DNA from: an uncultured Collinsella sp.
GTDB taxonomy: Bacteria; Actinomycetota; Coriobacteriia; Coriobacteriales; Coriobacteriaceae
Length of the DNA stretch: 64,000 bases
Reading direction: 5' to 3'
NCBI GenBank assembly: GCA_959023295.1
Contig: CAUFBM010000001.1
Span: 1-64,000 of the forward strand
The position numbers and the translations under genes were made by a program. The notes below the pieces were generated by a model, which made no database searches, had not been told where the DNA came from, and saw nothing but the letters and a program-made list of their open reading frames with translations. Below, one piece after another: positions 8,783 through 16,933 of the stretch (the first letter of the stretch is position 1; every line of letters begins with the position of its first letter).

Positions 8783-10174
8783 ATGGCATATGACGATAGG
8801 GAGACCGGGCTGACGGTCGAGGACCGCGGCTCAAAGTTGGGTCTTCCCCAAAACCAAGATGCAGAGGCCAACGTACTGGCCGCTATGCTGCTATCGCCCG
8901 AGGTGGTCGAAGAGGCCCAGGTCGAGCTGCAGCCCGATGACTTCTACCGGCCCATTCATAAGACCATCTATACCGCGATGGTCGATATGTACAACAGCCG
9001 CATTCCCATCGACTCCATCTCGCTGATCGATTACCTGCGCAGCATCAACAAGCTCGATGCCGTGGGCGGCGAGGCCTACATTTTGGAGCTGATGGGTCAG
9101 ACCCTGTCGCTCGTCAACTGGCAGCACCATGCCGCCATCGTCCGTCGCGACTCGATGCTGCGCGAGCTGATCGGTGCCACCAACGAGATCAACGCGCTGG
9201 CCTATAACGCCCCTACCGACACCAAGGAGGTCGTGGAGCTGGCCGAGAGCAAGCTGCTCAAGGTCACGGCGCGCGAGGTCAAGTCGAGCTACAAGACGTT
9301 GACCGAGTTTATGGTCGAGGCCTATAACGAGGCCGAGGAAGTGTGCCAGGCAGGCGGCCAGGCTGCGGGCGTGCCCACGGGCTTCCCGTCGCTCGACCGC
9401 ATGCTCATGGGTTTTCGCGAGGGCCAGCTCATCATCATCGGCGCCCGCCCTGCTGTGGGTAAGACGTCGTTCGCCCTGAATCTGGCGCTCAACGCTGCCG
9501 CGGCCGGTTATACCGTCGGCTTCTTCTCGCTGGAGATGTCGGGCAAGGAAATTGCCCAGCGTCTGATTTGCGCCTACGCCATGATTTCGATCAGTGACTT
9601 CCGCATGGGCCGCATTAGCCCCGAGCAGTGGGCCAATATCAACGAGGCCACGCAGACCTTGTCCAAGCTCGATATTCTGATTGACGATACGCCCGGCACC
9701 ACAGTGACCGAGATTCGCGCCAAGAGCCGCCGCATGCTCCACAACAAGGAGAAGGCCATCATCATCCTGGACTACCTGCAGCTGGTGAGTCCTCCGCCGG
9801 GACGCCGCTCCGAGAGCCGTACCGTCGAGGTCTCCGAGATGTCGCGTGGTCTGAAGATCATGGCCAAGGAACTCAAGATCCCGCTCATCGCGCTGTCGCA
9901 GCTCTCGCGTCAGGTCGAATCCCGTACCGGCAAGCGCCCGCAGCTTTCCGACCTTCGTGAATCGGGCTCCATCGAGCAGGACGCCGATATCGTTATGTTC
10001 TTGGACCGCTCCGCCGACGAGGCCGAAGCCTCGCGCGACGATCGACCCGACGAGGGCGTTACGCGTATCGTCGTGGCCAAGAACCGTTCGGGCCCGATCG
10101 GCGACGTCGACCTGATGTTCCTGCCGGCATCAACCAAGTTCTATGAGCTTGATGGGGCACATGCCGAGGAGTAG
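8783..10174 (+). CDS. dnaB: Replicative DNA helicase DnaB
   Basis: A 463-residue hexameric 5'-3' helicase that unwinds DNA ahead of the replication fork. The N-terminal helical domain begins LPQNQDAEANVLAAMLLS. The RecA-like C-terminal domain has Walker A GARPAVGKTS (around residue 220), Walker B IIILDYLQL, the LSQLSRQVESR motif and DLRESGSIEQDADIVMFLDR. ATG 8783 was preferred since AGGAT lies 6 nt upstream; in-frame ATGs at 8771 and 8777 are alternatives. No intein is present. It lies between the L9 operon and purA. Confidence 0.97.
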   Translation: MAYDDRETGLTVEDRGSKLGLPQNQDAEANVLAAMLLSPEVVEEAQVELQPDDFYRPIHKTIYTAMVDMYNSRIPIDSISLIDYLRSINKLDAVGGEAYILELMGQTLSLVNWQHHAAIVRRDSMLRELIGATNEINALAYNAPTDTKEVVELAESKLLKVTAREVKSSYKTLTEFMVEAYNEAEEVCQAGGQAAGVPTGFPSLDRMLMGFREGQLIIIGARPAVGKTSFALNLALNAAAAGYTVGFFSLEMSGKEIAQRLICAYAMISISDFRMGRISPEQWANINEATQTLSKLDILIDDTPGTTVTEIRAKSRRMLHNKEKAIIILDYLQLVSPPPGRRSESRTVEVSEMSRGLKIMAKELKIPLIALSQLSRQVESRTGKRPQLSDLRESGSIEQDADIVMFLDRSADEAEASRDDRPDEGVTRIVVAKNRSGPIGDVDLMFLPASTKFYELDGAHAEE

Positions 10175-10267
10175 GACAGGCGCCCGTTGCACGGGTATAC
10201 TGGGAATGTTTTGTGCTTCTGCGTGCCGGCGTGGCGCGTAGACAGTCCATGAATGTAAGGAGTAAAC

Positions 10268-11554
10268 ATGCCGTCAACCGTTTTGGTCGGTGCCCAGTGG
10301 GGCGATGAGGGCAAGGGTAAGATCTGCGACCTGGTCGCCGGCGACTTCGATGCCGTCGTGCGCTACTCGGGCGGCAACAACGCCGGCCACACCATCGTCG
10401 TCAACGGCAAGAAGTACGGCCTGCACCAGGTGCCCTCCGGCATCATGTATTCCGACCATGTGTCGGTGATCGGTAACGGCTGCGTCGTCAACCCCAAGGT
10501 CGTCCTTGAGGAGATCGACATGTTCGAGGCCGACGGCATCACCACCAAGAATCTCAAGATCAGCGGCAACGCGCATGTCATCATGCCGTACCACATCGAT
10601 CTGGATGGCGCCTTTGAGCAGAAGCTCGGCAAGAAGAACATCGGTACCACCAAGCGCGGCATCGGTCCGTGCTACCAGGACAAGATGGCCCGTATTGGCC
10701 TGCGTATGCAGGACATGCTGGATGAGGCGCTGTTCCGCGATAAGCTGGAGACCGCTCTTGCCCGCGTGAACCCCGAGCTAGAGCTCATCTACAACCTGCC
10801 CACCTACACCGTGGATCAGATTTGCGATGAGTACCTGCCCATGGCCGAGCGCCTGCGCCCCTACATCACCGAGACGAGCCTGCTGCTCAACAACATGATC
10901 GATGAGGGCAAGGATTTGCTGTTTGAGGGCGCCCAGGCGACGCTGCTCGACATCGATCACGGCACCTATCCGTACGTGACGTCTTCTAACTGCACCGCCG
11001 GCGGCGCCATTACCGGTTCCGGCGTCGGCATGAAGAACGTCGACCGCGTGCTGGGCGTCATGAAGGCCTATATCACCCGCGTCGGTTCGGGCCCCATGCC
11101 CACCGAGCTTTCCTATGAGTCCGAGGCCGGCCACACGCTGACCGAGGAGGGCTACGAGTACGGCGTGACCACCGGTCGCCGTCGTCGCTGCGGCTGGTTT
11201 GACGGCCCTATCGCCAACTATGCCTCGCGCGTCAACGGCCTCACCGACATCGCCGTGACCAAGCTCGACGTGCTTTCGGCCTTCGACACCATTAAGGTGT
11301 GCGTTGCCTATGACGTCGACGGCGAGCGCTACACGAGCGTGCCCGAGCACCAGGTGCGTTTTGAGCATGCCAAGCCCATCTACGAGGAGCTCCCTGGCTG
11401 GAAGTGCGACATCACCGGCTGCCGCAGCTTTGATGAGCTGCCGCAGGAGGCTCAGGACTACGTGGCATTTATCGAGGATCTGGCACACACCCGCGTGACG
11501 TTCATCGGCGTCGGCGCCGGTCGCGAGCAGATCATCAACCGATTCTGGAAGTAA
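10268..11554 (+). CDS. purA: Adenylosuccinate synthetase
   Basis: A 428-residue enzyme converting IMP, aspartate and GTP to adenylosuccinate, the first committed step to AMP. The N-terminus VLVGAQWGDEGKGKICD holds the GTP-binding P-loop and catalytic Asp. GGNNAGHTIV, the GPCYQDK region and TTGRRRRCGWFD are all in place. Length is standard. AAGGAG precedes ATG 10268. The 93-nt gap after dnaB may hold its own promoter; a palindrome follows the stop. Confidence 0.98.
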   Translation: MPSTVLVGAQWGDEGKGKICDLVAGDFDAVVRYSGGNNAGHTIVVNGKKYGLHQVPSGIMYSDHVSVIGNGCVVNPKVVLEEIDMFEADGITTKNLKISGNAHVIMPYHIDLDGAFEQKLGKKNIGTTKRGIGPCYQDKMARIGLRMQDMLDEALFRDKLETALARVNPELELIYNLPTYTVDQICDEYLPMAERLRPYITETSLLLNNMIDEGKDLLFEGAQATLLDIDHGTYPYVTSSNCTAGGAITGSGVGMKNVDRVLGVMKAYITRVGSGPMPTELSYESEAGHTLTEEGYEYGVTTGRRRRCGWFDGPIANYASRVNGLTDIAVTKLDVLSAFDTIKVCVAYDVDGERYTSVPEHQVRFEHAKPIYEELPGWKCDITGCRSFDELPQEAQDYVAFIEDLAHTRVTFIGVGAGREQIINRFWK

Positions 11555-11576
11555 TCGGCGTTATTTGGTTATTGCG

Positions 11577-11618
11577 ATATACCCCTTTGCAGCCCAGATG
11601 GGCGGCCGAGGGGTATAT
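11577..11618 (+). repeat. Palindrome between purA and purD
   Basis: Outer arms ATATACCCCT and AGGGGTATAT (perfect 10 bp) enclose a second small hairpin GCCC-AGAT-GGGC. It is followed by TTTGCTTGT, a poor T-tract, so it could be a weak purA terminator or a regulatory site for purD. Confidence 0.45.
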
Positions 11619-11672
11619 TTGCTTGTAATGGGCCCGCGCGGAGCGGGCCGGTAATCCATAGAGGAGGCACCC

Positions 11673-12977
11673 TTGAAGGCGGACACTCAAACCATCGACA
11701 TCCTGTTGTTGGGCAGCGGCGGCCGCGAGCATGCTCTGGCAGCCAAGCTCGCAGCATCACCGCGCGCCGGCAAGCTCTACATCGCGCCGGGTAACGGCGG
11801 CACCGCGAGCTGCGGCGAGAATGTGGTTCTCGACGATTGCGATCCTGCGGCCGTGGCGGCGTTTGCCCAGAGCCATGGATGCGGACTCGTGGTGATTGGC
11901 CCCGAGGCTCCGCTCGTGGCGGGCGTTGCAGACGCCGTCCGCGCGGCGGGCATCCCGTGCTTTGGCCCGGGTGCCGAGGGCGCCCAGATGGAGGGCTCTA
12001 AGCTGTTCTCCAAGCAGCTCATGGAGCGCGCCGGTATCCCGACGGCAGCCTACGGCTCGTTTACCGACGAGGCTTCGGCTCTTGCCTATGTGCGCGAGCA
12101 GGGCGCTCCGCTGGTCGTCAAGGCCGACGGCCTTGCCGCGGGCAAGGGCGTTATCGTGGCAACCGAGCTTTCGCAGGCCGAGGAGGCTGTGCGTGAGTGT
12201 TTTGGCGGCACCTTTGGCGATGCCGGCAACACGGTGGTCATCGAGGAGATGCTGACCGGCCCCGAGTGCTCGCTGCTGGCCTTTACCGACGGCAAGACCG
12301 TGCGTCCCATGGCCACCTCGCAGGATCACAAGCGTGCGCTCGAGGGCGACAAGGGCCCCAACACGGGCGGCATGGGCGTCTACAGCCCGGTGCCCATCGT
12401 GACCGACGAGGAGCACGCCACCATGGTGAAGGTCATGGAGCAGACCGTGGCAGAGCTCGCTGCCGAGGGTATCGACTATCGCGGCTGCCTGTACGGCGGC
12501 TTTATGCTCACCCCTGCCGGCCCCAAGGTGCTGGAGTTCAATGCCCGCTTTGGCGATCCTGAGACGCAGGTCGTGCTGCCGCGCCTTAAGAACGACCTGG
12601 TCGAGGTCATGCTGGCTTGCGCCAACTGCGAGCTCGATCAGATTGAGCTCGATTGGCGTGACGAGTGGGCCGTGGCCGTTGTCCTGACGAGCGCGGGCTA
12701 TCCCGGCAGCTACGAGAAGGGCAAGGTCATTACCGGCATCGAGGATGCCGAGGCTATGGAGAACGTGACGGTGTATCACGCCGGTACTGCCGTGGTGGAC
12801 GGCGAGCTCGTGACCAACGGCGGTCGTGTGCTCGCCGTGACCGCGCTGGGCGATACGTTCGAGAACGCTCGCGACCTTGCCTACGAGGCCTGCGAGAAGA
12901 TCAACTTTGAGGGCAAGACCCTGCGCCACGACATTGGCCTGCGTGCGCTGCGCGGCCGCGACGCCTGGGATGCCTAA
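11673..12977 (+). CDS. purD: Phosphoribosylamine-glycine ligase (GAR synthetase)
   Basis: A 434-residue ATP-grasp enzyme for the second purine step, joining glycine to phosphoribosylamine. Seen in order: LLLGSGGREHALA (N domain), LVVKADGLAAGKGV (ATP-binding), the GPECSLLAFTDG and DHKRALEGDKGPNTGGMG signature, and FNARFGDPETQ (metal and ATP site). The start is an unusual TTG at 11673, fixed by GAGGAGG five to six nt upstream; no in-frame ATG is near. The Nudix gene follows 21 nt after the stop. Confidence 0.97.
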   Translation: MKADTQTIDILLLGSGGREHALAAKLAASPRAGKLYIAPGNGGTASCGENVVLDDCDPAAVAAFAQSHGCGLVVIGPEAPLVAGVADAVRAAGIPCFGPGAEGAQMEGSKLFSKQLMERAGIPTAAYGSFTDEASALAYVREQGAPLVVKADGLAAGKGVIVATELSQAEEAVRECFGGTFGDAGNTVVIEEMLTGPECSLLAFTDGKTVRPMATSQDHKRALEGDKGPNTGGMGVYSPVPIVTDEEHATMVKVMEQTVAELAAEGIDYRGCLYGGFMLTPAGPKVLEFNARFGDPETQVVLPRLKNDLVEVMLACANCELDQIELDWRDEWAVAVVLTSAGYPGSYEKGKVITGIEDAEAMENVTVYHAGTAVVDGELVTNGGRVLAVTALGDTFENARDLAYEACEKINFEGKTLRHDIGLRALRGRDAWDA

Positions 12978-12998
12978 AATCCGAGAGGAATGAGACGG

Positions 12999-13694
12999 AT
13001 GGACGAGAAGAACGAAGAGCTCGTGGACGCGCAGATCGTCGAAGAGGACAGCCGCATGTATGGGCACGCCGAGGGCGAGCCTGGCGGCGAGGTCGCTGAC
13101 GAGCCGGCGCTGGTGCTGGGCGACGACGACCCGCACGATGCCGAGCTGCACGAGAAGATTCTTTCGGAGGAGTGCGCCTGGAAGGGCAAGATCCTCGACG
13201 TCCACCGTCTTGAGGTTGAGCTGCCCAACGGTCGCCGCAGCGCCCGCGATATCGTTCGCCATCCGGGTGCGGCGGCCGTTGTGGCACTGACCGAGAGCGG
13301 CAAGATCGTGCTGGTGCGTCAGTACCGCACCGCCATCGACCGCGTGACGGTCGAGATTCCCGCCGGCAAGCTCGATCCGGGCGAGGACCCGCTCGATTGC
13401 GCCAAGCGCGAGCTGCATGAGGAGACGGGCTTTAGGGCTGGTCGCATTCGCTTTTTGACGTCGATTGTCACGTCCTGCGGTTTTTGCGATGAGATCATCC
13501 ACATCTACTTGTCTACCAAGCTCGAGTTTGATGCGCCCGACCCCGACGATGACGAGTTTGTCAACGTCGACCTGGTGCCACTGCATGAGCTGATCGACGC
13601 CGTACTCGACGGCAAGATCGAAGACGCCAAGACCGTTGTGGGTGCCTTGGCTTGCGACAGCATTGCTCATCGTTTGGGTGGAGCGGAACTTTAA
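12999..13694 (+). CDS. Nudix hydrolase, ADP-ribose pyrophosphatase-like
   Basis: A 231-residue Nudix hydrolase. The complete Nudix box runs from GKLDPGE to RELHEETGF at about residues 122-144, matching G-x5-E-x7-REUxEExGU and so binding catalytic Mg2+. The preceding strands (KIVLVRQYRTAIDRVTVEIPAG) are typical of ADP-ribose pyrophosphatases (NudF type). An acidic N-terminal extension of about 50 residues (EENEELVDAQIVEEDS-like) is longer than usual. ATG 12999 has GAGAGGA 9 nt upstream; ATG 12990 is too close to it. Probably co-transcribed with purD. Confidence 0.88.
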   Translation: MDEKNEELVDAQIVEEDSRMYGHAEGEPGGEVADEPALVLGDDDPHDAELHEKILSEECAWKGKILDVHRLEVELPNGRRSARDIVRHPGAAAVVALTESGKIVLVRQYRTAIDRVTVEIPAGKLDPGEDPLDCAKRELHEETGFRAGRIRFLTSIVTSCGFCDEIIHIYLSTKLEFDAPDPDDDEFVNVDLVPLHELIDAVLDGKIEDAKTVVGALACDSIAHRLGGAEL

Positions 13695-13724
13695 CGAGCG
13701 GGGATGATCCCGCAGGTTTGTGTA

Positions 13725-13869
13725 AGTCAGCGAAAGTGCTCCATTTGAGACAAGGTGGCCTAAAAGAGAAGGGAAGCGTATGGATATACGCGACCGACGA
13801 TTGAAGGCCAGATTGTCCAAATGGAGCACTTGCAGCGTCGAGACGAAACGCGGTTTGGTAAAACCGCGT
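13725..13869 (+). repeat. Structured intergenic element, family 1, copy A
   Basis: Starts with GTCAGCGAA. Outer arms AAGTGCTCCATTTG (13733-13746) and CAAATGGAGCACTT (13818-13831) are perfect complements. Inside are further stems GACAA/TTGTC and TGGCCT/AGGCCA and a small apical hairpin GCGTAT/ATACGC. After the outer stem come TTGCAGCGTCGAG and a 9-bp hairpin ACGCGGTTT-GGTA-AAACCGCGT (13848-13869), ending 9 nt before the ABC exporter start codon. A homologous copy with different arms lies at 32819-32964 on the other strand. Confidence 0.75.
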
Positions 13870-13878
13870 AAGGTGACT

Positions 13879-15651
13879 ATGTTTAAGAGGTTTCTTTCGT
13901 ATTACAAGCCCCAGATGGGGCTTTTTGTTGCTGATACTCTTTGTGCTCTGGTGCTTGCCGCCATTGACCTGGCGTTCCCCATTATCTTGCGCAATCTGAC
14001 CGGCGGGCTCTTTACTCAGGGTCAGGCTGCTATTATGCAGGCGCTCGGTATGATCGCGGTGGGACTGGTGCTGATGTATGTCATCCGCTGCGCCTGCCGC
14101 TATTTTGTGAGCTATTGGGGTCATGTGATGGGCGCGCGCATGGAGTCCAAAATGCGCGAGGACCTGTTCGATCAGTACGAACGGTTTAGCTTTGCGTACT
14201 TTGATCGCAACAGCTCGGGCGACATGATGAGCCGCGTGGTCAATGACCTGTTCGATATCTGCGAGGCGGCGCACCACGTGCCCGAATGGATCATTATCTG
14301 CGGTATCGAGATCATCGGCTCGTTTGTGATTCTGTTTACCATCGCGCCGGTGCTCGCACTCGCCATGGCTGTGGTGACGGTGGTGTTCGCGGTCATTATG
14401 TTTTGGCAGAATATGCGCATGCGCGAGGTCTTTAGCGATAACCGCAAAAAGATTAGCGGCATCAACGCGCAGCTGCAGGATTCGCTGGCGGGCATGCGTG
14501 TGGTCAAGAGCTTTGCCAATGAGCAGACCGAGCGCTCTAAGTTTCGCGCCTCGAACAATCGCTACCTTTCGTCCAAGGAGAACATGTATCACGCCATGGG
14601 CGTCTATACCGCGACGTATGGCCTGCTCTCGGGAGTGCTTTATGTGATCGTGGTGCTGCTGGGCGGTTGGCTCGTTGCCCAGGGTCAGCTGCAGGCGGTC
14701 GATATGGCAACCTTCGCACTCTACATTTCGCTGTTCTGCACGCCGCTCGAGACGCTCGTCAATTCGGCTGAGACGTATCAGAAAGCCATCGCCGGCTTTA
14801 AGCGCATGGATGAGGTGCTCTCGACTGTCCCCGATATTCAGGATAAGCCGGGTGCTGCGGATCTGCAGGTGACGGCTGGTGCTGTGGAGTACCGCGACGT
14901 GTGCTTTAGCTACGAGGATGTTGAATTGGCCGAGCGCGGCGCCGACGGCCGCCCTGTTATCGACCACATGGACCTGTCCATCAAGCCCGGTCAGACCATC
15001 GCTTTGGTTGGTCCCTCGGGTGGCGGCAAATCGACGACTTGTTCGCTGCTGCCGCGCTTTTACGACGTTGCCGCCGGCTCCATTAGCATCGACGGCCAGG
15101 ATGTGCGCGACGTGACGCAGCATAGTCTGCGCCGTGCCATCGGTCTGGTGCAGCAAGATGTGTACCTGTTTAATGGAACGATCGGCGAGAACATCGCCTA
15201 CGGCAAGCCGGGCGCCACGGCAGAAGAGATCGCCGAGGCGGCCCGCCGTGCCAATATCGATACCTTTATCGAATCGCTTCCGCAGGGCTACGACACCGTG
15301 GTGGGCGAGCGCGGCAGCCGTCTTTCGGGTGGCCAAAAGCAGCGCGTCGCCATTGCGCGCGTGTTTCTCAAGAATCCCAAGATTCTTATTTTGGATGAGG
15401 CGACGAGTGCCCTGGATAACGAGAGCGAGGAAGCGGTGCAGGAGTCGCTCGAAGAGCTGGCGCGCGGCCGCACCACGATTATCATCGCCCATCGTCTCTC
15501 GACCATTAAACACGCCGATGAGATTGCGACCGTTGAGCATGGTCGCGTTGTGGAACGTGGCACGCACGAGGAGCTTCTCGCCCGCGGCGGCACCTATGCC
15601 CGTTACTATCGAATGCAGTTCGAAGGTGCGCGTGCGCACGAGCTCGACTGA
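13879..15651 (+). CDS. ABC exporter, fused membrane and ATPase domains
   Basis: A 590-residue half-transporter of the multidrug/lipid exporter type that works as a dimer in the membrane. Residues 1 to about 320 hold six membrane helices (FLSYYKPQMGLFVADTLCAL onward). The ATPase has Walker A GPSGGGKST (about 377-386), a Q-loop (GLVQQDVYLF), signature RLSGGQKQRVAIAR (about 480), Walker B ILILDEATSALD and the H-loop IIIAHRLST. ATG 13879 was chosen for AAGGTGA just upstream; a longer frame from 13780 runs through the palindromic element. Substrate unknown. Confidence 0.93.
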   Translation: MFKRFLSYYKPQMGLFVADTLCALVLAAIDLAFPIILRNLTGGLFTQGQAAIMQALGMIAVGLVLMYVIRCACRYFVSYWGHVMGARMESKMREDLFDQYERFSFAYFDRNSSGDMMSRVVNDLFDICEAAHHVPEWIIICGIEIIGSFVILFTIAPVLALAMAVVTVVFAVIMFWQNMRMREVFSDNRKKISGINAQLQDSLAGMRVVKSFANEQTERSKFRASNNRYLSSKENMYHAMGVYTATYGLLSGVLYVIVVLLGGWLVAQGQLQAVDMATFALYISLFCTPLETLVNSAETYQKAIAGFKRMDEVLSTVPDIQDKPGAADLQVTAGAVEYRDVCFSYEDVELAERGADGRPVIDHMDLSIKPGQTIALVGPSGGGKSTTCSLLPRFYDVAAGSISIDGQDVRDVTQHSLRRAIGLVQQDVYLFNGTIGENIAYGKPGATAEEIAEAARRANIDTFIESLPQGYDTVVGERGSRLSGGQKQRVAIARVFLKNPKILILDEATSALDNESEEAVQESLEELARGRTTIIIAHRLSTIKHADEIATVEHGRVVERGTHEELLARGGTYARYYRMQFEGARAHELD

Positions 15652-15670
15652 TTGATATGACAGGAAGATC

Positions 15671-16636
15671 ATGGCTGATAAGAACCCTTTGACTCCGGAA
15701 GAAGTGACGGAGTTATTCTCCGAAATCGATGCATCCGGCGTCTTGGATCCTACGCTTGCCAAAAAGCGTACCGAGCGCATGCGCGAGAAAGAGACCGCCG
15801 TCAAGCACGGTGACAAGGCGACGCTGGCGCGGCTGCGCAGCGAGGACCGCGCGAGTCAGGCAAAACATATCGACCCGCTGTCCGAGGACGACCCTTCGGG
15901 TTCGCAGGTGAGCCATACCATTACGAAGACTGCCATGGCCGTGGTTATCGGCATCTTGGTGCTGATTGTGGGCATGCAGATTGGCTACGGCGTAATGCGA
16001 CGTCTGAACACCGCAAACCTCTCCGAGAGCGTTTCGGTGGATACCGTCTCGACCGCGCTCAAGGGTGGACTTGAATGGGGCAATGGCTTTACGCAGTTCC
16101 CGCTCGATTTTACCGTCGACGAGGCAGATGAGCGCACGGGCACGGTTGAGGTGACGGTGCTGGACACGTCTTCTGCCAATGAACTCGAGCTGCTGTCCAA
16201 CGGTCAGATTCAGGCGGCGGCGCTCGCAACCAATGCGCTGCTCAACGACAAAATCGACCGCGTGGTGTATAACGTTCACGCCTATATCGACGAGGACAGC
16301 AATATCCAGCATGATTCCTTCTTTGGCATGTTTCCCGCTCAGGGCCACCAGAGCGCCATCCTGACGTTCGTCTGGACCAAGAGTTCGTCCAACGCCACGA
16401 ATATCGACTGGAAGATGCGCATCGTAAGCATGGACGATACCATTGCCGAGCGCATTCAAAAACAGGTCAACTCGGTTTCGTCGCTTATCGAGGACCCGGT
16501 GGTGAGCCAGACCAAGATTGCGGAGGAACAGGCCGAGCGCGATCTTGAGCATCGTCTGCACGGTCGAGAGATCTTCCGCGGCGGAAAGCCTGATCGCACG
16601 CCGTCCGAGCTGCTGGAGCAGGACAAGCAAAAGTAG
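15671..16636 (+). CDS. Single-pass membrane protein, unknown function
   Basis: A 321-residue protein I do not recognise. The N-terminal 85 residues are charged and likely cytoplasmic, one strong membrane helix follows (AMAVVIGILVLIVGMQIGYGV, about 88-108), and the remaining 210 residues, probably extracellular, mix beta strands and helices and end in a charged tail. The start is ATG 15671 with AGGAAG 7 nt upstream, 19 nt after the ABC exporter stop, so the two are likely co-transcribed and may act together. A terminator follows. Confidence 0.65.
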   Translation: MADKNPLTPEEVTELFSEIDASGVLDPTLAKKRTERMREKETAVKHGDKATLARLRSEDRASQAKHIDPLSEDDPSGSQVSHTITKTAMAVVIGILVLIVGMQIGYGVMRRLNTANLSESVSVDTVSTALKGGLEWGNGFTQFPLDFTVDEADERTGTVEVTVLDTSSANELELLSNGQIQAAALATNALLNDKIDRVVYNVHAYIDEDSNIQHDSFFGMFPAQGHQSAILTFVWTKSSSNATNIDWKMRIVSMDDTIAERIQKQVNSVSSLIEDPVVSQTKIAEEQAERDLEHRLHGREIFRGGKPDRTPSELLEQDKQK

Positions 16637-16659
16637 TCCGCAGCCATATAGAACGATGC

Positions 16660-16698
16660 CATCCCGCGTGAGTCACAAGACCACGCGGGATGATTTTT
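16660..16698 (+). terminator. Terminator after the 15671-16636 gene
   Basis: Stem CATCCCGCGTG/CACGCGGGATG with an 11-nt loop, followed by ATTTTTCT. It overlaps the left arm of the large inverted repeat at 16690-16796. Confidence 0.8.
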
Positions 16699-16796
16699 CT
16701 GGGACGGGGATTAAAAAATCATTCTGTCATGTATACAGTTGACGACAAAGCCTTGCTCTCAGAATGATTTTATAATCCCCGTCCCAGAAAAATCAT
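16690..16796. repeat. 37-bp inverted repeat with 33-nt loop
   Basis: Arms 16690-16726 and 16760-16796 are complementary over 37 bp with one mismatch. The arms contain CTGGGACGGGGATTA. The loop is unique. It fills most of the 297-nt gap before carA and shows no coding potential. A stem this long is far beyond what termination needs. Confidence 0.85.
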
Positions 16797-16869
16797 TATG
16801 CATAGGAAGTCATAATTATCATTTTGTAAACAATTCTATGTAATTAATGCCATGGGCGATGCTTGCGGT

Positions 16870-16875
16870 TAGAAT
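16870..16875 (+). promoter_or_regulatory. Possible -10 box of carAB
   Basis: TAGAAT, with a poor -35 match 17 nt upstream. Transcription would start near 16882, just before the proposed PyrR element. Tentative. Confidence 0.35.
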
Positions 16876-16895
16876 ACCGCGAGGCCTAACTACAC

Positions 16896-16928
16896 ACCTT
16901 TAAGCCGGTCCTGTGAGACCGGGAAGGA
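16896..16928 (+). promoter_or_regulatory. Probable PyrR-binding RNA element at the carA start
   Basis: The leader reads ACCTTTAA, then CCGGTC-CTGTGA-GACCGG, then GAAGGAG. The hairpin places the GTCCTGTGAGAC-type loop of known PyrR-binding RNAs at its tip, and the flanking CCTT can pair with AAGG of the ribosome-binding site. PyrR with UMP is known to repress translation through such sites in other actinobacteria. Application here is by motif similarity only. Confidence 0.65.
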
Positions 16929-16933
16929 GAACT

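Noticed and set aside
13780..13878. N-terminal extension of the ABC exporter
   Set aside because: The extension would be encoded by the palindromic family 1 element, and the AAGGTGA site fits ATG 13879.
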